Shown piece after piece: positions 8,575 to 17,956 of a stretch of 64,000 nucleotides of DNA. Source of the DNA: WTFY01 sp026713925 (lineage in GTDB: Bacteria > Pseudomonadota > Gammaproteobacteria > UBA4575); assembly GCA_963662355.1 (NCBI GenBank), contig OY759361.1, positions 930,001 to 994,000 of the forward strand, written 5' to 3'. A model generated the notes under the pieces. That model was not told where the DNA came from. It ran no database searches and saw nothing but the letters and a program-made list of their open reading frames with translations. The stretch's first letter is position 1. Each line of letters begins with the position of its first letter. A program made the position numbers and the translations under genes.

Positions 8575-9558
8575 TCTTTAACAATACTCCCTAGTAGGCC
8601 ATAGCACATGAGTGTTACTCTCATCCTGAACTGGCTGGATTGAAATCCTGACTGACCCGTCAGTGTGTCCAAGGATATTGCCTGGCTTTCAAGCTTCTAC
8701 TGTATGTACTTAGATTTTTCCTCGGTATGCAGTACTTTAATCAAGTGCCTTGCTTTCATAAACTGTTGTAAAAACTGGTCGTATCCCCGAATCAGCCATC
8801 TTCCGAATGCGCCCGGAGTCCACAGATATTGTCCCCGACGCCGGTGTAACAATCGTCAGGGTATTCACAGGCCTGTTTTTCAGGCTTTCTGAAACATATA
8901 CCGCGTGCATACCAACCAGATATTATGTATTCAATCGTATCGTTTGTTTGGTTCCTGCTCCGGAACGAACGCTTTCCGATATTACTGTCAGAATCCATTA
9001 CTGTGACAGCTTCAAATAACCACTTTACGGGCTTCCTTGGTGGCTGCCGTACGTAACAGGATGGTCTCGTTTCGTTCTGTGCGGCCCGATCGCATATAAC
9101 ATACCAAAGTGGCCGTGAAAAAATACCTGCCTGTTATGGATAACCGCGCATGCTACCACATTTCCCGACATGGAAATCAATCCAGGTGCTGAATTCAGCA
9201 TAACCGGGGCATGGAAGGTCACCGGGTGGTTTCCTTGTCGGTAGCATGGGCGATGCAACCAGACCAGGTATAAGGTGTCAGGCAGTTCCAGGCGGGTCAA
9301 AGGAGAAAGTGTCTGCTTCCATCAAAAGTGTCTTGTCCCAGTCGAAGGCAGTCAGCCCGATACCCGGACATGGCATGGCACGCAGTCTGACCCGTGTGAT
9401 ATGGCTCCATCACATATTCTTGGCGTTGATTTGCATCTGAAAATCACTTTGGCCTTGGGTTGCAAGGTTGCCTGCCTGAAATAACCAGCACGATATTTCA
9501 TGTCAAGTGCTGAACATGCTAGGATGAGGGTAACGGCAGCTTGGCGGGAGGAAGCGAT
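8575..9558. other. Long intergenic region without a supported gene
   Basis: About 980 bases separate the leftward cox operon from the rightward outer membrane protein gene. Short open frames exist on both strands (the longest internal one is 91 codons on the minus strand, 9025-9300). None has a convincing ribosome site, domain or composition. It must carry the promoters of both flanking units. I see small inverted repeats: CTGTCA/TGACAG around 8989-9010 and GCCTG/CAGGC around 8873-8887. I cannot assign a function to either. Confidence 0.5.
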
Positions 9559-10446
9559 ATGGGACAGGTATTGTACTCTGTGAGCGAACGAATCGTCGTG
9601 GTTGTAGTTGCCGCGTCGATACTTTTCTTGATGGTGTACGCGTCCAAAGCACAAGCAGCGGACTCCAGGTGGTATGTTGGAATGAATTTGCCTGTGATGT
9701 ATATCGACGATACGGATACGACCACTCAAGGTGAAAACGTGGTAAGTGATCCGCGTATACCGACTCCCTACACGCAACCCTACAGTGCAAAGGCCCGCAA
9801 CAAATTCGATACAGGCTACAAGATAGAAGGCGTTGTTGGCTACGAACTCGGCTCCAATTTCCGCATTGAGATCGAGTTGTATTATGCCGAGGCTGATGTG
9901 GACAAGCTCTATTACAGTGGCATCACAACCTCCGTGCCGGTGCCAGGGAGGCCACAGCTTGGGCTACAGCCGATTTCCATTCCCGGCAAGACATCCATTC
10001 CGGTATCCGGTTCTGCCGAGCAGATGGGAGGCATGCTGAACCTGTGGTACGACTTCCATAACGATTCCAAATGGATACCCTATGTGGGTGCTGGCATCGG
10101 TTTCATCGAGGTCGATTTTGGTGATGTCAAGTATGACGACAATGCCCTCGCACAGCACGTGGCGAATAGCTTGGTTGCTATCCAAACCGGCGGTGCGCAC
10201 ACAATGGCTCCACCGCTTCCACCAGGCTACGTGCCCAAGATCTCCAGAACTGACACGGTGCTCGCCTACCAGGCTGCAGCAGGGGTCAGTTACAAGTACA
10301 GCGACAATATTCAGTTCCGTTTGGGGTATCGCTATCAGACTTCAGACGACCTGGAGTTTGACGGCAAGGGAGACTTTGGTACGGTCGACACAAAGACCGA
10401 ATTTGATGTCCAGTTCCTCGAAATTGGCATGCGTTACCATTTCTGA
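9559..10446 (+). CDS. Outer membrane beta-barrel protein (opacity/OmpA-like porin fold)
   Basis: A 295-residue exported protein. The signal peptide has a strongly hydrophobic core and ends near SKAQA. The mature chain alternates polar and aromatic residues in short strands. It ends with GMRYHF, the C-terminal aromatic residue needed for insertion by the Bam machinery. Phrases such as YKIEGVVGYELG, WIPYVGAGIGF and FRLGYRYQTSDDLEF are typical of 8-stranded opacity-like barrels. Two inserted Pro/Thr-rich stretches (about 45-60 and 125-150) probably form extracellular loops. The ATG at 9559 is chosen over an upstream TTG because GGAGG lies 7 bases before it. It has no operon partner. Its ligand or role is unknown. 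Confidence 0.85.
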   Translation: MGQVLYSVSERIVVVVVAASILFLMVYASKAQAADSRWYVGMNLPVMYIDDTDTTTQGENVVSDPRIPTPYTQPYSAKARNKFDTGYKIEGVVGYELGSNFRIEIELYYAEADVDKLYYSGITTSVPVPGRPQLGLQPISIPGKTSIPVSGSAEQMGGMLNLWYDFHNDSKWIPYVGAGIGFIEVDFGDVKYDDNALAQHVANSLVAIQTGGAHTMAPPLPPGYVPKISRTDTVLAYQAAAGVSYKYSDNIQFRLGYRYQTSDDLEFDGKGDFGTVDTKTEFDVQFLEIGMRYHF

Positions 10447-10582
10447 GGGAGTGCTCGCCCCGGTTCGTCCAAAGCGGACCTTGCGGTTCGGGTGTTTTTG
10501 ATCTGCATTCGGCACAGTGATGCAAGCGCCTGACTTCTGGTGGGCGATAATTTCCGTTACTGAATCCTGACTTGAAGGCAGC

Positions 10583-10621
10583 CATCCCTCGCAAGGGCGC
10601 TCGCGAGGAGTTCAAGGGATG
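10583..10621. terminator. Large inverted repeat between convergent genes, candidate bidirectional terminator
   Basis: CATCCCT (10583-10589) pairs with AGGGATG (10615-10621). Inside lies CCTCGC...GCGAGG. The structure sits directly past the ppsR stop and about 135 bases past the outer membrane protein stop. There is no long T run on either side, so intrinsic termination would be weak. Confidence 0.4.
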
Positions 10622-11455
10622 CTACTGCCCGCTGACCCGGGCTCTTAATTTCAGGCGCTGAAGGATCGTCGTTGCGATCTCTTCAATCGAGATGGAAGTG
10701 GTATTCAGGAAGGGCAGTCGTGCTGCCCTGAAAATGGATTCCGCCCGGCGCACCTCGTACTCGCATTGTTCAAGGGAGGCATACCGGCTGGCGGGTCTTC
10801 TTTCTTGGCGGATCTTGAACAGTTGCCGGGGTGCCAGGGTAAGCCCGAACAGACGGTTTCTAACACCGGAAATTGCCTGAGGGAGAATCGAGCTTTCGAA
10901 GTCAGCATCCGCTAGAGGATAATTCGCAATCTTTAGGTTATAATGCATCGCCAGATACAGGGAGGTAGGAGTTTTCCCGCTACGTGACACCCCAGTCAGC
11001 ACAATGTCGGCATTTGCCAAATCGTTGAGTTTCATCCCGTCATCGTGGTTCAGAGTAAAATCCAAGGCCTCTATCCGCCGTACGTATTTCAGCGGGCTGC
11101 CCACGCCGTGTGTCTCGCCGACTGCATGCGAGGCTTTTGCAGCAAGGCAGGTTTCCAGAACCGGAATAAAGGTTGAGAAAATATCTAATATAGGTATGTC
11201 ATGGGACAGGAACAGGTTTTTCAGGGCTTCATCTGCAAGACTGGTGAATACAATGGGCGGACGGTGACCCGCATTGGCTAAACCGGAAATATGTGTAATG
11301 ACGCGCAAGGCCTCCTGTTTGTCGGAGACAAACGGGAATACCGTTATGACAAATTCAGTATCCGGAAACTGAGTGAACAGGGACTGGCCCAATGACTCAA
11401 TGGTGATGCCTGTACTGTCTGAAATGAAAAATACGTTTTGTTTTTTAGCTGACAT
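10622..11455 (-). CDS. ppsR: PEP synthase regulatory protein (bifunctional kinase/pyrophosphorylase)
   Basis: A 277-residue DUF299-family regulator. It phosphorylates PEP synthase with ADP to switch it off and uses phosphate to reactivate it. The P-loop-like GVSRSGKTPTS lies near residue 150, and FFISDSTGIT opens the protein. The open frame extends 121 codons further upstream, but that part overlaps the divergent ppsA gene and is not conserved-looking. The ATG at 11455 matches the usual N-terminus. It is divergent from its target ppsA with only 18 bases between the two start codons. Confidence 0.95.
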   Translation of the reverse strand: MSAKKQNVFFISDSTGITIESLGQSLFTQFPDTEFVITVFPFVSDKQEALRVITHISGLANAGHRPPIVFTSLADEALKNLFLSHDIPILDIFSTFIPVLETCLAAKASHAVGETHGVGSPLKYVRRIEALDFTLNHDDGMKLNDLANADIVLTGVSRSGKTPTSLYLAMHYNLKIANYPLADADFESSILPQAISGVRNRLFGLTLAPRQLFKIRQERRPASRYASLEQCEYEVRRAESIFRAARLPFLNTTSISIEEIATTILQRLKLRARVSGQ

Positions 11456-11473
11456 GTTGCAAATATACCCGAT

Positions 11474-13834
11474 ATGAACCGCTACACGATCGATCTGGCT
11501 GAAATCAATTCCCAGGACGTATCCAGGGTGGGGGGCAAGAATGCCTCCCTGGGTGAGATGATCAGTAACTTGGACAACCTGGGAGTACGTGTGCCAGGTG
11601 GGTTTGCCACTACTTCGGAGGCATTTCACATGTTCATCGCCGCCAACGGCCTGACCCGGAAAATTGCACAGCAACTGGATGCTCTGGATGTGGAGGACAT
11701 TCCCATGCTGGTCAAGACCGGCGGGACCATACGTAAATGGATACTGGATGCTGAGTTGCCTGGCGAACTGCGAACCGCGATCATCGGGGCCTACCATGAA
11801 CTGGAAACCCGGGTGCATCTTGGTGTTGCAGTTGCTGTCCGTTCTTCAGCGACGGCAGAAGACCTGCCCGAGGCTTCGTTTGCGGGTCAGCAGGAAAGTT
11901 ACCTGAACGTGTGCGGGGCTGCAGGCGTCCTGGTTGCTGTCCAGAAGGTGTTCGCATCCCTGTTCAGTGACCGTGCTATCGCCTACCGGGCGCAAAAGGG
12001 ATTCGCACATACCGGGCTTGCACTTTCGGCAGGTATCCAGCAGATGGTGCGCAGTGACCTGGCAGCCAGCGGTGTAATGTTTACCCTTGATACGGAATCG
12101 GGTTTCAGGAAAGTGGTGTTCATTACCGCCGGCTATGGACTGGGAGAGACCATTGTTCAGGGCCAGATCAATCCCGATGAGTTTTATGTGGCGAAGACTG
12201 CCTTTGCCCGTGCCCAGCCTTCCATTATCCGGCGCACCTGCGGCAGCAAGTCGCACAAGATGGTATTCAGGAACGGTGCCAGTGGCACGGAAACTGTTGA
12301 GGTCCCCGCCCACCAGCGGAACCGCTTTTGCATCTCGGACCTGGATGTGGAATACCTGGCACGGGCGGCCATGCTGATTGAACAGCATTTCCAGCGGCCC
12401 ATGGATATCGAATGGGCCAAGGACGGGACGGATGAAATGCTGTACATCGTTCAGGCTCGTCCCGAAACGGTTCAAAGCCTTGAACAAAAAGTGATCGAGA
12501 AATTCACCCTGACGGAAACCTCGCAGGTGCTGGTAACGGGCAGGAGTATCGGACAACGCATCGGTGCAGGCAGGGCACGAATTATCCAGTCGCTCCAGGA
12601 AATTCAGCGAATGGAGCCCGGGGAAATTCTGGTGACGGATATGACCGATCCCCACTGGGAACCCGTGATGAAACGTGCCGCAGCGATTGTGACCAATCGT
12701 GGCGGGCGGACCTGTCATGCGGCCATCATTGCACGTGAACTGGGGGTGCCGGCGATCGTTGGATGCGGAGATGCCACCCGTACTCTCCAGTCTGAACAGG
12801 AGGTCACAGTGTCGTGTGCGCAGGGGGATACGGGGTATGTGTATGATGGCCGGCTTGAATTTGAAATTAACCGGACCCGGCTGGACAAGATGCCGGACAT
12901 CCCGTGCAAGATCATGCTCAATGTTGGAGACCCAGAGCAGGCCTTTTCATTTTCGCAGACACCCAATGCCGGCGTCGGACTTGCTCGTCTGGAATTCATG
13001 ATCAACAAGACAATCGGTGTGCACCCGCGAGCACTCATTGATTTTGACCAGCTCCCGGGCGAGCTCAAGGCAACCATCGAAACCCGCTGCGCAGCGTATG
13101 CCGACCCGGAGGCGTATTATGTCGGAAAATTGGCGGAGGGCATTGCAACGCTGGCCACAGCATTTGAAGGCAAGCCCGTTCTGGTCCGGCTGTCTGATTT
13201 CAAGTCGAACGAATACGCTAACCTGCTGGGTGGGAACCTGTACGAGCCTTTGGAGGAAAACCCCATGATCGGGTACCGGGGCACTTCACGGTACCTGTCG
13301 GAATTGTTTGCACCTTGTTTTGAGATGGAGTGTCAGGCCTTGCGTAAGGTGCGCAATGAAATGGGGTTTACGAACATCCAGGTCATGGTACCGTTTGTAC
13401 GCACTCTGGATGAGGCAAAGAGTGTGATTGCACTGCTTGCCAGATATGGCCTGAAACGCTCGGAGAACGGTCTCAAGGTAATCATGATGTGTGAATTGCC
13501 TTCGAATGCGGTACTGGCCGAACAGTTTCTGCACCATTTTGACGGGTTTTCCATTGGCTCGAATGACCTCACCCAGATGACGCTGGGCCTTGACCGCGAT
13601 TCGGAACTTGTCGCCGGACAATTTGATGAAAGGAATTTGGCCGTCCGGCATCTGATCGGCATGGCAATTCAGGCCTGTCGGCAAGCCGGCAAGTATGTAG
13701 GTATCTGTGGGCAGGGGCCCTCGGATTACCCTGACTTTGCGGACTGGCTGGTCAAGCAGGGCATTGACAGCATTTCACTGAATCCTGATTCCGTTCTCGG
13801 TACCTGGCTGCATCTGTCAAGACACCGCCCGTGA
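11474..13834 (+). CDS. ppsA: Phosphoenolpyruvate synthase
   Basis: A 786-residue enzyme that makes PEP, AMP and phosphate from pyruvate and ATP, the entry to gluconeogenesis. Domain order is as expected. An N-terminal ATP-grasp nucleotide-binding domain comes first (VGGKNASLGEM at 20; SSATAEDLPEASFAGQ near 124). The phosphohistidine swivel domain follows, with the catalytic His415 in GGRTCHAAI. The C-terminal TIM barrel has GSNDLTQM and the CGQGPSD loop. Regulation is probably by PpsR, encoded divergently 18 bases away. With pyk at 49.6 kb the window has both directions of the pyruvate/PEP step. Confidence 0.97.
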   Translation: MNRYTIDLAEINSQDVSRVGGKNASLGEMISNLDNLGVRVPGGFATTSEAFHMFIAANGLTRKIAQQLDALDVEDIPMLVKTGGTIRKWILDAELPGELRTAIIGAYHELETRVHLGVAVAVRSSATAEDLPEASFAGQQESYLNVCGAAGVLVAVQKVFASLFSDRAIAYRAQKGFAHTGLALSAGIQQMVRSDLAASGVMFTLDTESGFRKVVFITAGYGLGETIVQGQINPDEFYVAKTAFARAQPSIIRRTCGSKSHKMVFRNGASGTETVEVPAHQRNRFCISDLDVEYLARAAMLIEQHFQRPMDIEWAKDGTDEMLYIVQARPETVQSLEQKVIEKFTLTETSQVLVTGRSIGQRIGAGRARIIQSLQEIQRMEPGEILVTDMTDPHWEPVMKRAAAIVTNRGGRTCHAAIIARELGVPAIVGCGDATRTLQSEQEVTVSCAQGDTGYVYDGRLEFEINRTRLDKMPDIPCKIMLNVGDPEQAFSFSQTPNAGVGLARLEFMINKTIGVHPRALIDFDQLPGELKATIETRCAAYADPEAYYVGKLAEGIATLATAFEGKPVLVRLSDFKSNEYANLLGGNLYEPLEENPMIGYRGTSRYLSELFAPCFEMECQALRKVRNEMGFTNIQVMVPFVRTLDEAKSVIALLARYGLKRSENGLKVIMMCELPSNAVLAEQFLHHFDGFSIGSNDLTQMTLGLDRDSELVAGQFDERNLAVRHLIGMAIQACRQAGKYVGICGQGPSDYPDFADWLVKQGIDSISLNPDSVLGTWLHLSRHRP

Positions 13835-14056
13835 ATTCATGGTGCATGCCGTGCTTCCCGGTTTCGGTCATCGACTTCTAAAGCACTGTACAGTCGAGAC
13901 AATTTGCCCGGTTCCGTTTCGGCGGAGTCTCTGCACGCATACCGTCAGCTCAGCCTGGAAATTTATATGCATGAAACAATGCTGTGACAATATCCGTTAT
14001 ATACTCACGCAGGGACTGCTGTATCCTATGACCGCAAAAGATAAGGAGGGCAAACA

Positions 14057-15079
14057 TTGAAAGCAGTCGGTTTGTACAAGTATCTTGCAATCCATGAGAC
14101 GGATTCATTGCTCGATCTGGAGCTTGAACGGCCCACCCCTGCAGGCAGGGAGATTCTGGTCAGGGTGCATGCCGTAGCTGTCAATCCAGTGGATACGAAA
14201 ATGCGGGCTCCACAGGACAAGGTGGAGGAGGCCCCCCGCATACTGGGGTGGGATGCTGCGGGCATGGTTGAGGCTGTGGGTCCGGAGGCGACATTGTTCA
14301 AACCCAAAGACGAAGTGTTTTATGCCGGCAGCTTCATTCGCCCAGGGTGTAACAGCGAGTTTCACCTGGTTGATGAGCGCATCGTGGGAAGCAAGCCGGA
14401 GTGTCTCGATTTTACCCAGGCAGCGGCCTTGCCTCTTACCAGCATCACGGCATGGGAAGCCTTGTTTGACCGGCTGGGAATCGACCCGGATGGTGCAGAC
14501 CAGGGCAGGCAGTTGCTCATTATCGGCGGTGCAGGGGGTGTGGGTTCCATTGCAGTGCAATTCGCCAAGCAGATTGCAAAGCTGACTGTGACTGCTACGG
14601 CCTCCAGGCCGGAGTCACATACGTGGTGCAAGGAACTGGGTGCGGATCACATTATTAACCATTACCAGGACATCCCGGAGCAGGTAAATGAACTGGGTAT
14701 CGACGGCTATGATTTTATCCTGTGCCTCAATGATACGGACAAGTACTGGCAGACCATGGCGACCGTGATCGCGCCCCAGGGAAAAATCTGTTCAATTGTT
14801 GAAACCGCAGCCTATATTGACCTCGGCGCATTAAAGAGCAAAAGCGCTACCTTTGTCTGGGAGTTCATGTTTACCCGTTCCATGTACGAGACGCAGGACA
14901 TGATCGAACAGCACCACCTGCTGGACCGGGTTTCCGGGCTGGTGGATGCAGGTAGGATCAGGACTACCGCCAATAGGGTACTTGAACCCATCAATGCGGA
15001 AAATCTGAAGGTGGCCCATGCAGAAATTGAGAGCCGGCACACGATCGGCAAGATCGTCTTGCAGGACTGGAGTTCCTGA
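14057..15079 (+). CDS. Zinc-binding alcohol dehydrogenase family protein (quinone oxidoreductase-like)
   Basis: A 340-residue medium-chain dehydrogenase/reductase. An N-terminal GroES-like domain (VNPVDTKMR near 40) is followed by a Rossmann NADPH-binding domain with GGAGGVGSIAVQFAK near 157. The catalytic zinc Cys/His set of classical alcohol dehydrogenases is absent, which fits the zinc-independent QOR2 branch acting on quinones or enones. Translation appears to start at TTG (14057), supported by a strong AAGGAGG six bases upstream. It stands alone between ppsA and the convergent cysQ. The physiological substrate is unknown. Confidence 0.85.
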   Translation: MKAVGLYKYLAIHETDSLLDLELERPTPAGREILVRVHAVAVNPVDTKMRAPQDKVEEAPRILGWDAAGMVEAVGPEATLFKPKDEVFYAGSFIRPGCNSEFHLVDERIVGSKPECLDFTQAAALPLTSITAWEALFDRLGIDPDGADQGRQLLIIGGAGGVGSIAVQFAKQIAKLTVTATASRPESHTWCKELGADHIINHYQDIPEQVNELGIDGYDFILCLNDTDKYWQTMATVIAPQGKICSIVETAAYIDLGALKSKSATFVWEFMFTRSMYETQDMIEQHHLLDRVSGLVDAGRIRTTANRVLEPINAENLKVAHAEIESRHTIGKIVLQDWSS

Positions 15080-15198
15080 GCGCGAATATCGTACTGGTGC
15101 CGGGTAATTCAGGCAGGCACTGTGCAGGGGTTGCGGTCTACCTGATAACCTGCGGGCCGCTCGAGGTAAACTAAGGATCGTACTGGTCACCTCAGGAT

Positions 15199-16014
15199 TC
15201 AGCACAGCAGCACTTCCCGCCACTGATCATTCAAGTTTCCGAGTACCATAAAGGAAGGGTTCAGCAGCGAGTCTTTGGTGTTGTAGCGCAAGGGTCTGAG
15301 CTGGGTGTCGACCAGCGACCCCCCCGCTTCGTGTACGACACAATGTGCCGCTGCAGTGTCCCATTCAGAGGTAGGCCCGAAACGGGGATAGAGGTCTGCC
15401 GTGCCTTCGGCTACCAGGCAGGTCTTGATTGAACTGCCGATGCGGATCATTTCGTGTTCACCAATCCGTGCCAGCAGGGCCAGCAATGAATTGCCGGCAT
15501 GTGAACGGCTGCCGCAAACTGTAGGCGTCTCACCGGGTGCAGAGGGCCGGGTCCTGATCCTGTATGCAGCCCGGTCCTGTTCCTGCTTGAATGCCCCGTA
15601 TCCGGTCGCAGCAAAATAGCAGATGTCCTGTACGGGAATATAGACCACACCGAGATGGGCGACATGATTGATAATCAGGGCAATATTGACGGTGAACTCA
15701 CCGTTTCTTTTGATAAATTCACGGGTACCGTCCAGAGGATCGATCAGCCAGTAACTTACCCACTTTGACCTTTGAGTGTACGGGATGGAAGCGGATTCTT
15801 CCGAGAGAATAGGGATACCGGGCGTCAGGGCACGCAGTTGGTCACAGATCAACCTGTGGGCAGCCAGATCGGCAGTGGTCAGCGGTGAATGATCCTCCTT
15901 TTCTTTCACCTCGAATCCTGCAAGATAAATTTTCATGATCTCGCGTCCAGCCTGCTTTACAATATCGCAGACCGGAGCAATGAGCACCTGAAGCTGTGTG
16001 GTATCCGGGTCCAT
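15199..16014 (-). CDS. cysQ: 3'(2'),5'-bisphosphate nucleotidase
   Basis: A 271-residue lithium-sensitive phosphatase of the inositol monophosphatase fold. It hydrolyses PAP (and PAPS) produced in sulfate assimilation. Metal-binding motifs are present: the EES stretch near 80, WLIDPLDGTREF near 101, and SEWDTAAAH near 219. The CysQ-typical FIKRNGEFTVNIALI follows the DPLDGT motif. The ATG at 16014 is used; a TTG lies two codons upstream. The gene is divergent from the HAD nucleotidase, with only 34 bases between the two starts, so their promoters overlap. Confidence 0.93.
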   Translation of the reverse strand: MDPDTTQLQVLIAPVCDIVKQAGREIMKIYLAGFEVKEKEDHSPLTTADLAAHRLICDQLRALTPGIPILSEESASIPYTQRSKWVSYWLIDPLDGTREFIKRNGEFTVNIALIINHVAHLGVVYIPVQDICYFAATGYGAFKQEQDRAAYRIRTRPSAPGETPTVCGSRSHAGNSLLALLARIGEHEMIRIGSSIKTCLVAEGTADLYPRFGPTSEWDTAAAHCVVHEAGGSLVDTQLRPLRYNTKDSLLNPSFMVLGNLNDQWREVLLC

Positions 16015-16048
16015 TACCAACGGTTATCTGTCCAGGGAATCCTTGTCC

Positions 16049-16711
16049 ATGTCAATGCCAGCAGACTGGGAAAATATCGACACTGTCTTTCTGGACATGG
16101 ATGGGACCTTGTTTGATTTGAATTTTGACACGTACTTCTGGCACCAGTATCTGCCACTGCGGTACAGTCAGAAGAACAAAATAGAATTCAGTCATGCCAA
16201 GGAGCTTTTACAGGGCTATTATAAAGGAAAAGCCGGTACGCTGGACTGGTATTGCATGGACTACTGGACGAAAGAACTGGGTCTTGATCTGTCTGCACTC
16301 ACACGGGAGATTGCTGGGCGCATCCGGCTGTTCCCCAATGTGGAACGGTTTCTTGAAAAGCTGGCGGAGGCCGGCAAGCATACTGCCTTGGTGACCAATG
16401 CGCATCCCGACAGCATAGCGGTGAAAATGGATTCCATACGAATTGAGTCATACTTCAACCGCATTGTCTCATCCCATGATCTCGGGTATCCGAAGGAGCA
16501 GCAGGATTTCTGGCACAAGATGATGCACATGCTGCCCTATAATCCGGGAAGGACCCTGTTCATTGATGACAATCTTGATGTGCTGGCTGCAGCCAAAGCC
16601 TACGGCATCCGGTACCTGCTCACGATTCAGCAGCCTGACAGCTCCAAGCCGAAGCGGGGGCCAATGCCATATGAAACCATTTCGGATTTTGCCCAGATCA
16701 TGCCTGCCTAG
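16049..16711 (+). CDS. HAD-family GMP/IMP nucleotidase (YrfG-like)
   Basis: A 220-residue haloacid dehalogenase hydrolase resembling E. coli YrfG, which removes phosphate from purine nucleotides. Motif I DMDGTLFD has the nucleophile aspartate. Motif II is VTNAHP with the Thr. A conserved lysine lies in GYPKEQ and motif IV is FIDDNLDVL. The cap region contains YGxxxGTL-like KAGTLDWYCMDYW. Start choice: two ATGs, 16049 and 16055, both near the expected N-terminus. It may share regulation with the divergent cysQ, a common pairing in gammaproteobacteria. Confidence 0.88.
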   Translation: MSMPADWENIDTVFLDMDGTLFDLNFDTYFWHQYLPLRYSQKNKIEFSHAKELLQGYYKGKAGTLDWYCMDYWTKELGLDLSALTREIAGRIRLFPNVERFLEKLAEAGKHTALVTNAHPDSIAVKMDSIRIESYFNRIVSSHDLGYPKEQQDFWHKMMHMLPYNPGRTLFIDDNLDVLAAAKAYGIRYLLTIQQPDSSKPKRGPMPYETISDFAQIMPA

Positions 16712-17128
16712 CTATCCCCGTTCCCAGCGTTTGAAACGCTTCTTGCAGTATTCAAGCAGGGTTTGATAGTCCGGAAAGTGCAGGTCATAGTCATTTTCCA
16801 CAGGCGCATCAAATTCACAATAATCATTGCTGTGATCGCGGCAGATCTGTGGACGCACCTCATAGATCCCGCAGCTTCCATCCTTCTGCAGGTGAGTACA
16901 GCGTCCGGAAATCATCAGCCACCAGCCTTCGTCGTCCTTGTACACCTCAACGCCTTCATGTGATACCTGCCAGAGCATGTGCTCATAGTCCAGCTTGCTG
17001 CGGGGTGTAGCGAGTTCTTCCGTTACGTAGGTGCAGCAGTATGAATTTGTGCAGTAGCCGCACTTGTTTTCTGCCGTGATCCTGACACTGGGTTCGAGTT
17101 TTACCTTGATATCTGCGAGGCGTTCCAT
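16712..17128 (-). CDS. YkgJ-family cysteine cluster protein
   Basis: A 138-residue cytosolic protein with the YkgJ cysteine cluster, CGYCTNSYCC near residue 23. Further cysteines are in GRCTHLQKDGSCGIYEVRPQIC (around 75-96). The family probably binds an Fe-S cluster or zinc; no activity is established. The RPxICR-type motif is the family hallmark. Its stop abuts the stop of the convergent HAD gene. It lies 21 bases downstream of a small hypothetical gene on the same strand. Confidence 0.85.
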   Translation of the reverse strand: MERLADIKVKLEPSVRITAENKCGYCTNSYCCTYVTEELATPRSKLDYEHMLWQVSHEGVEVYKDDEGWWLMISGRCTHLQKDGSCGIYEVRPQICRDHSNDYCEFDAPVENDYDLHFPDYQTLLEYCKKRFKRWERG

Positions 17129-17149
17129 GTGCAGGAGTGTGCAGCAGGC

Positions 17150-17434
17150 TCAGTCTTCATCCGGTGACTTTTTGCGAGGAGGTTTGAACTTGAGGACAGT
17201 CGAAGTTTTCGGTTCATCAACAAAATAGGGTCGGTCCTTGTTTTCAATTCCGGTGTCTTCAATCAGTTCACGCTCCCGCGCCGCAATCAGGCTGAAGCAG
17301 TCGCGTATATCCTTGATGGTCTGTTCACTCAAATGATGCCGCTCACCGGGGCCAGGTGTGGTATCGCGAACAATCTGCGCCAGCAGTTTCCGCATCACAA
17401 CCAGTATGCGTTGTTCCGTGCTTCTGCTAGACAT
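17150..17434 (-). CDS. Small hypothetical protein
   Basis: A 94-residue protein I do not recognise. It is charged and mostly helical in appearance. The N-terminal half has a STEQRILVVMRKLLAQIVRDT helix and the C-terminus is lysine- and proline-rich (KFKPPRKKSPDED). No signal peptide or cysteine cluster is visible. It lies 21 bases upstream of the YkgJ-like gene and is probably co-transcribed with it. Reality of the gene rests on coding-like composition and tight spacing. Confidence 0.6.
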   Translation of the reverse strand: MSSRSTEQRILVVMRKLLAQIVRDTTPGPGERHHLSEQTIKDIRDCFSLIAARERELIEDTGIENKDRPYFVDEPKTSTVLKFKPPRKKSPDED

Positions 17435-17642
17435 AATGGGACGGGGTATTGATGTGACGTGTTGCGCTTGGCATCATTTAAGTTTACCGGCTCAGACATA
17501 GCCTAACAGATTTTCACCTATATACCATCTCATGCAGGCAGGAAAGAACTATATTCAGGGCCTGGTTAGCATGGCATGGCAATTGCGGTAGTATGTGGAA
17601 GGTCAGACTGTAACCCGCAACCCGAAGCTCAGGAGTTCCGGC

Positions 17643-17954
17643 ATGAATCAGGCACAGTTTTCAATCGGTCAGGTCATCGTGCACAAGAAATTCAATTATC
17701 GAGGTGTCATTTTTGACGTGGATGCCGAATATAGTGGTACGGAACAGTGGTATGAGGAGGTAGCAAGATCCAGGCCGCCCAAAGACAAGCCATGGTACCA
17801 CGTCCTGGTAGACGGACAGTTGATGACGACCTATGTTGCAGAGCAGCATCTGGAGCAGGATGCATCGCCTGCACCGATTTCCCATCCCCTTACTGAAAAC
17901 TACTTCGATCGTTTTGAGAAAGGGTCATATCGCAATAGTCGGATCAACAACTGA
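17643..17954 (+). CDS. hspQ: Heat shock protein HspQ
   Basis: A 103-residue protein of the HspQ (YccV) family. In enterics it binds hemimethylated DNA and acts as a specificity-enhancing factor for the Lon protease. The conserved IGQVIVHKKFNYRGVIFDVD opening and the RPPKDKPWYHVLVD centre are clear. The ATG at 17643 has AGGAG eight bases upstream. It lies 2 bases before the TerB-like gene, so the two are translated from one mRNA. No heat-shock promoter was recognised by eye. Confidence 0.93.
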   Translation: MNQAQFSIGQVIVHKKFNYRGVIFDVDAEYSGTEQWYEEVARSRPPKDKPWYHVLVDGQLMTTYVAEQHLEQDASPAPISHPLTENYFDRFEKGSYRNSRINN

Positions 17955-17956
17955 CG

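Noticed and set aside
9025..9300. 91-codon minus-strand frame in the long spacer
   Set aside because: No ribosome site, no domain and no coding-like composition.
11456..11818. 121-codon extension of the ppsR frame
   Set aside because: It is antisense to ppsA and absent from the family.
11846..12718. 290-codon minus-strand frame
   Set aside because: Antisense to ppsA with no domain of its own.
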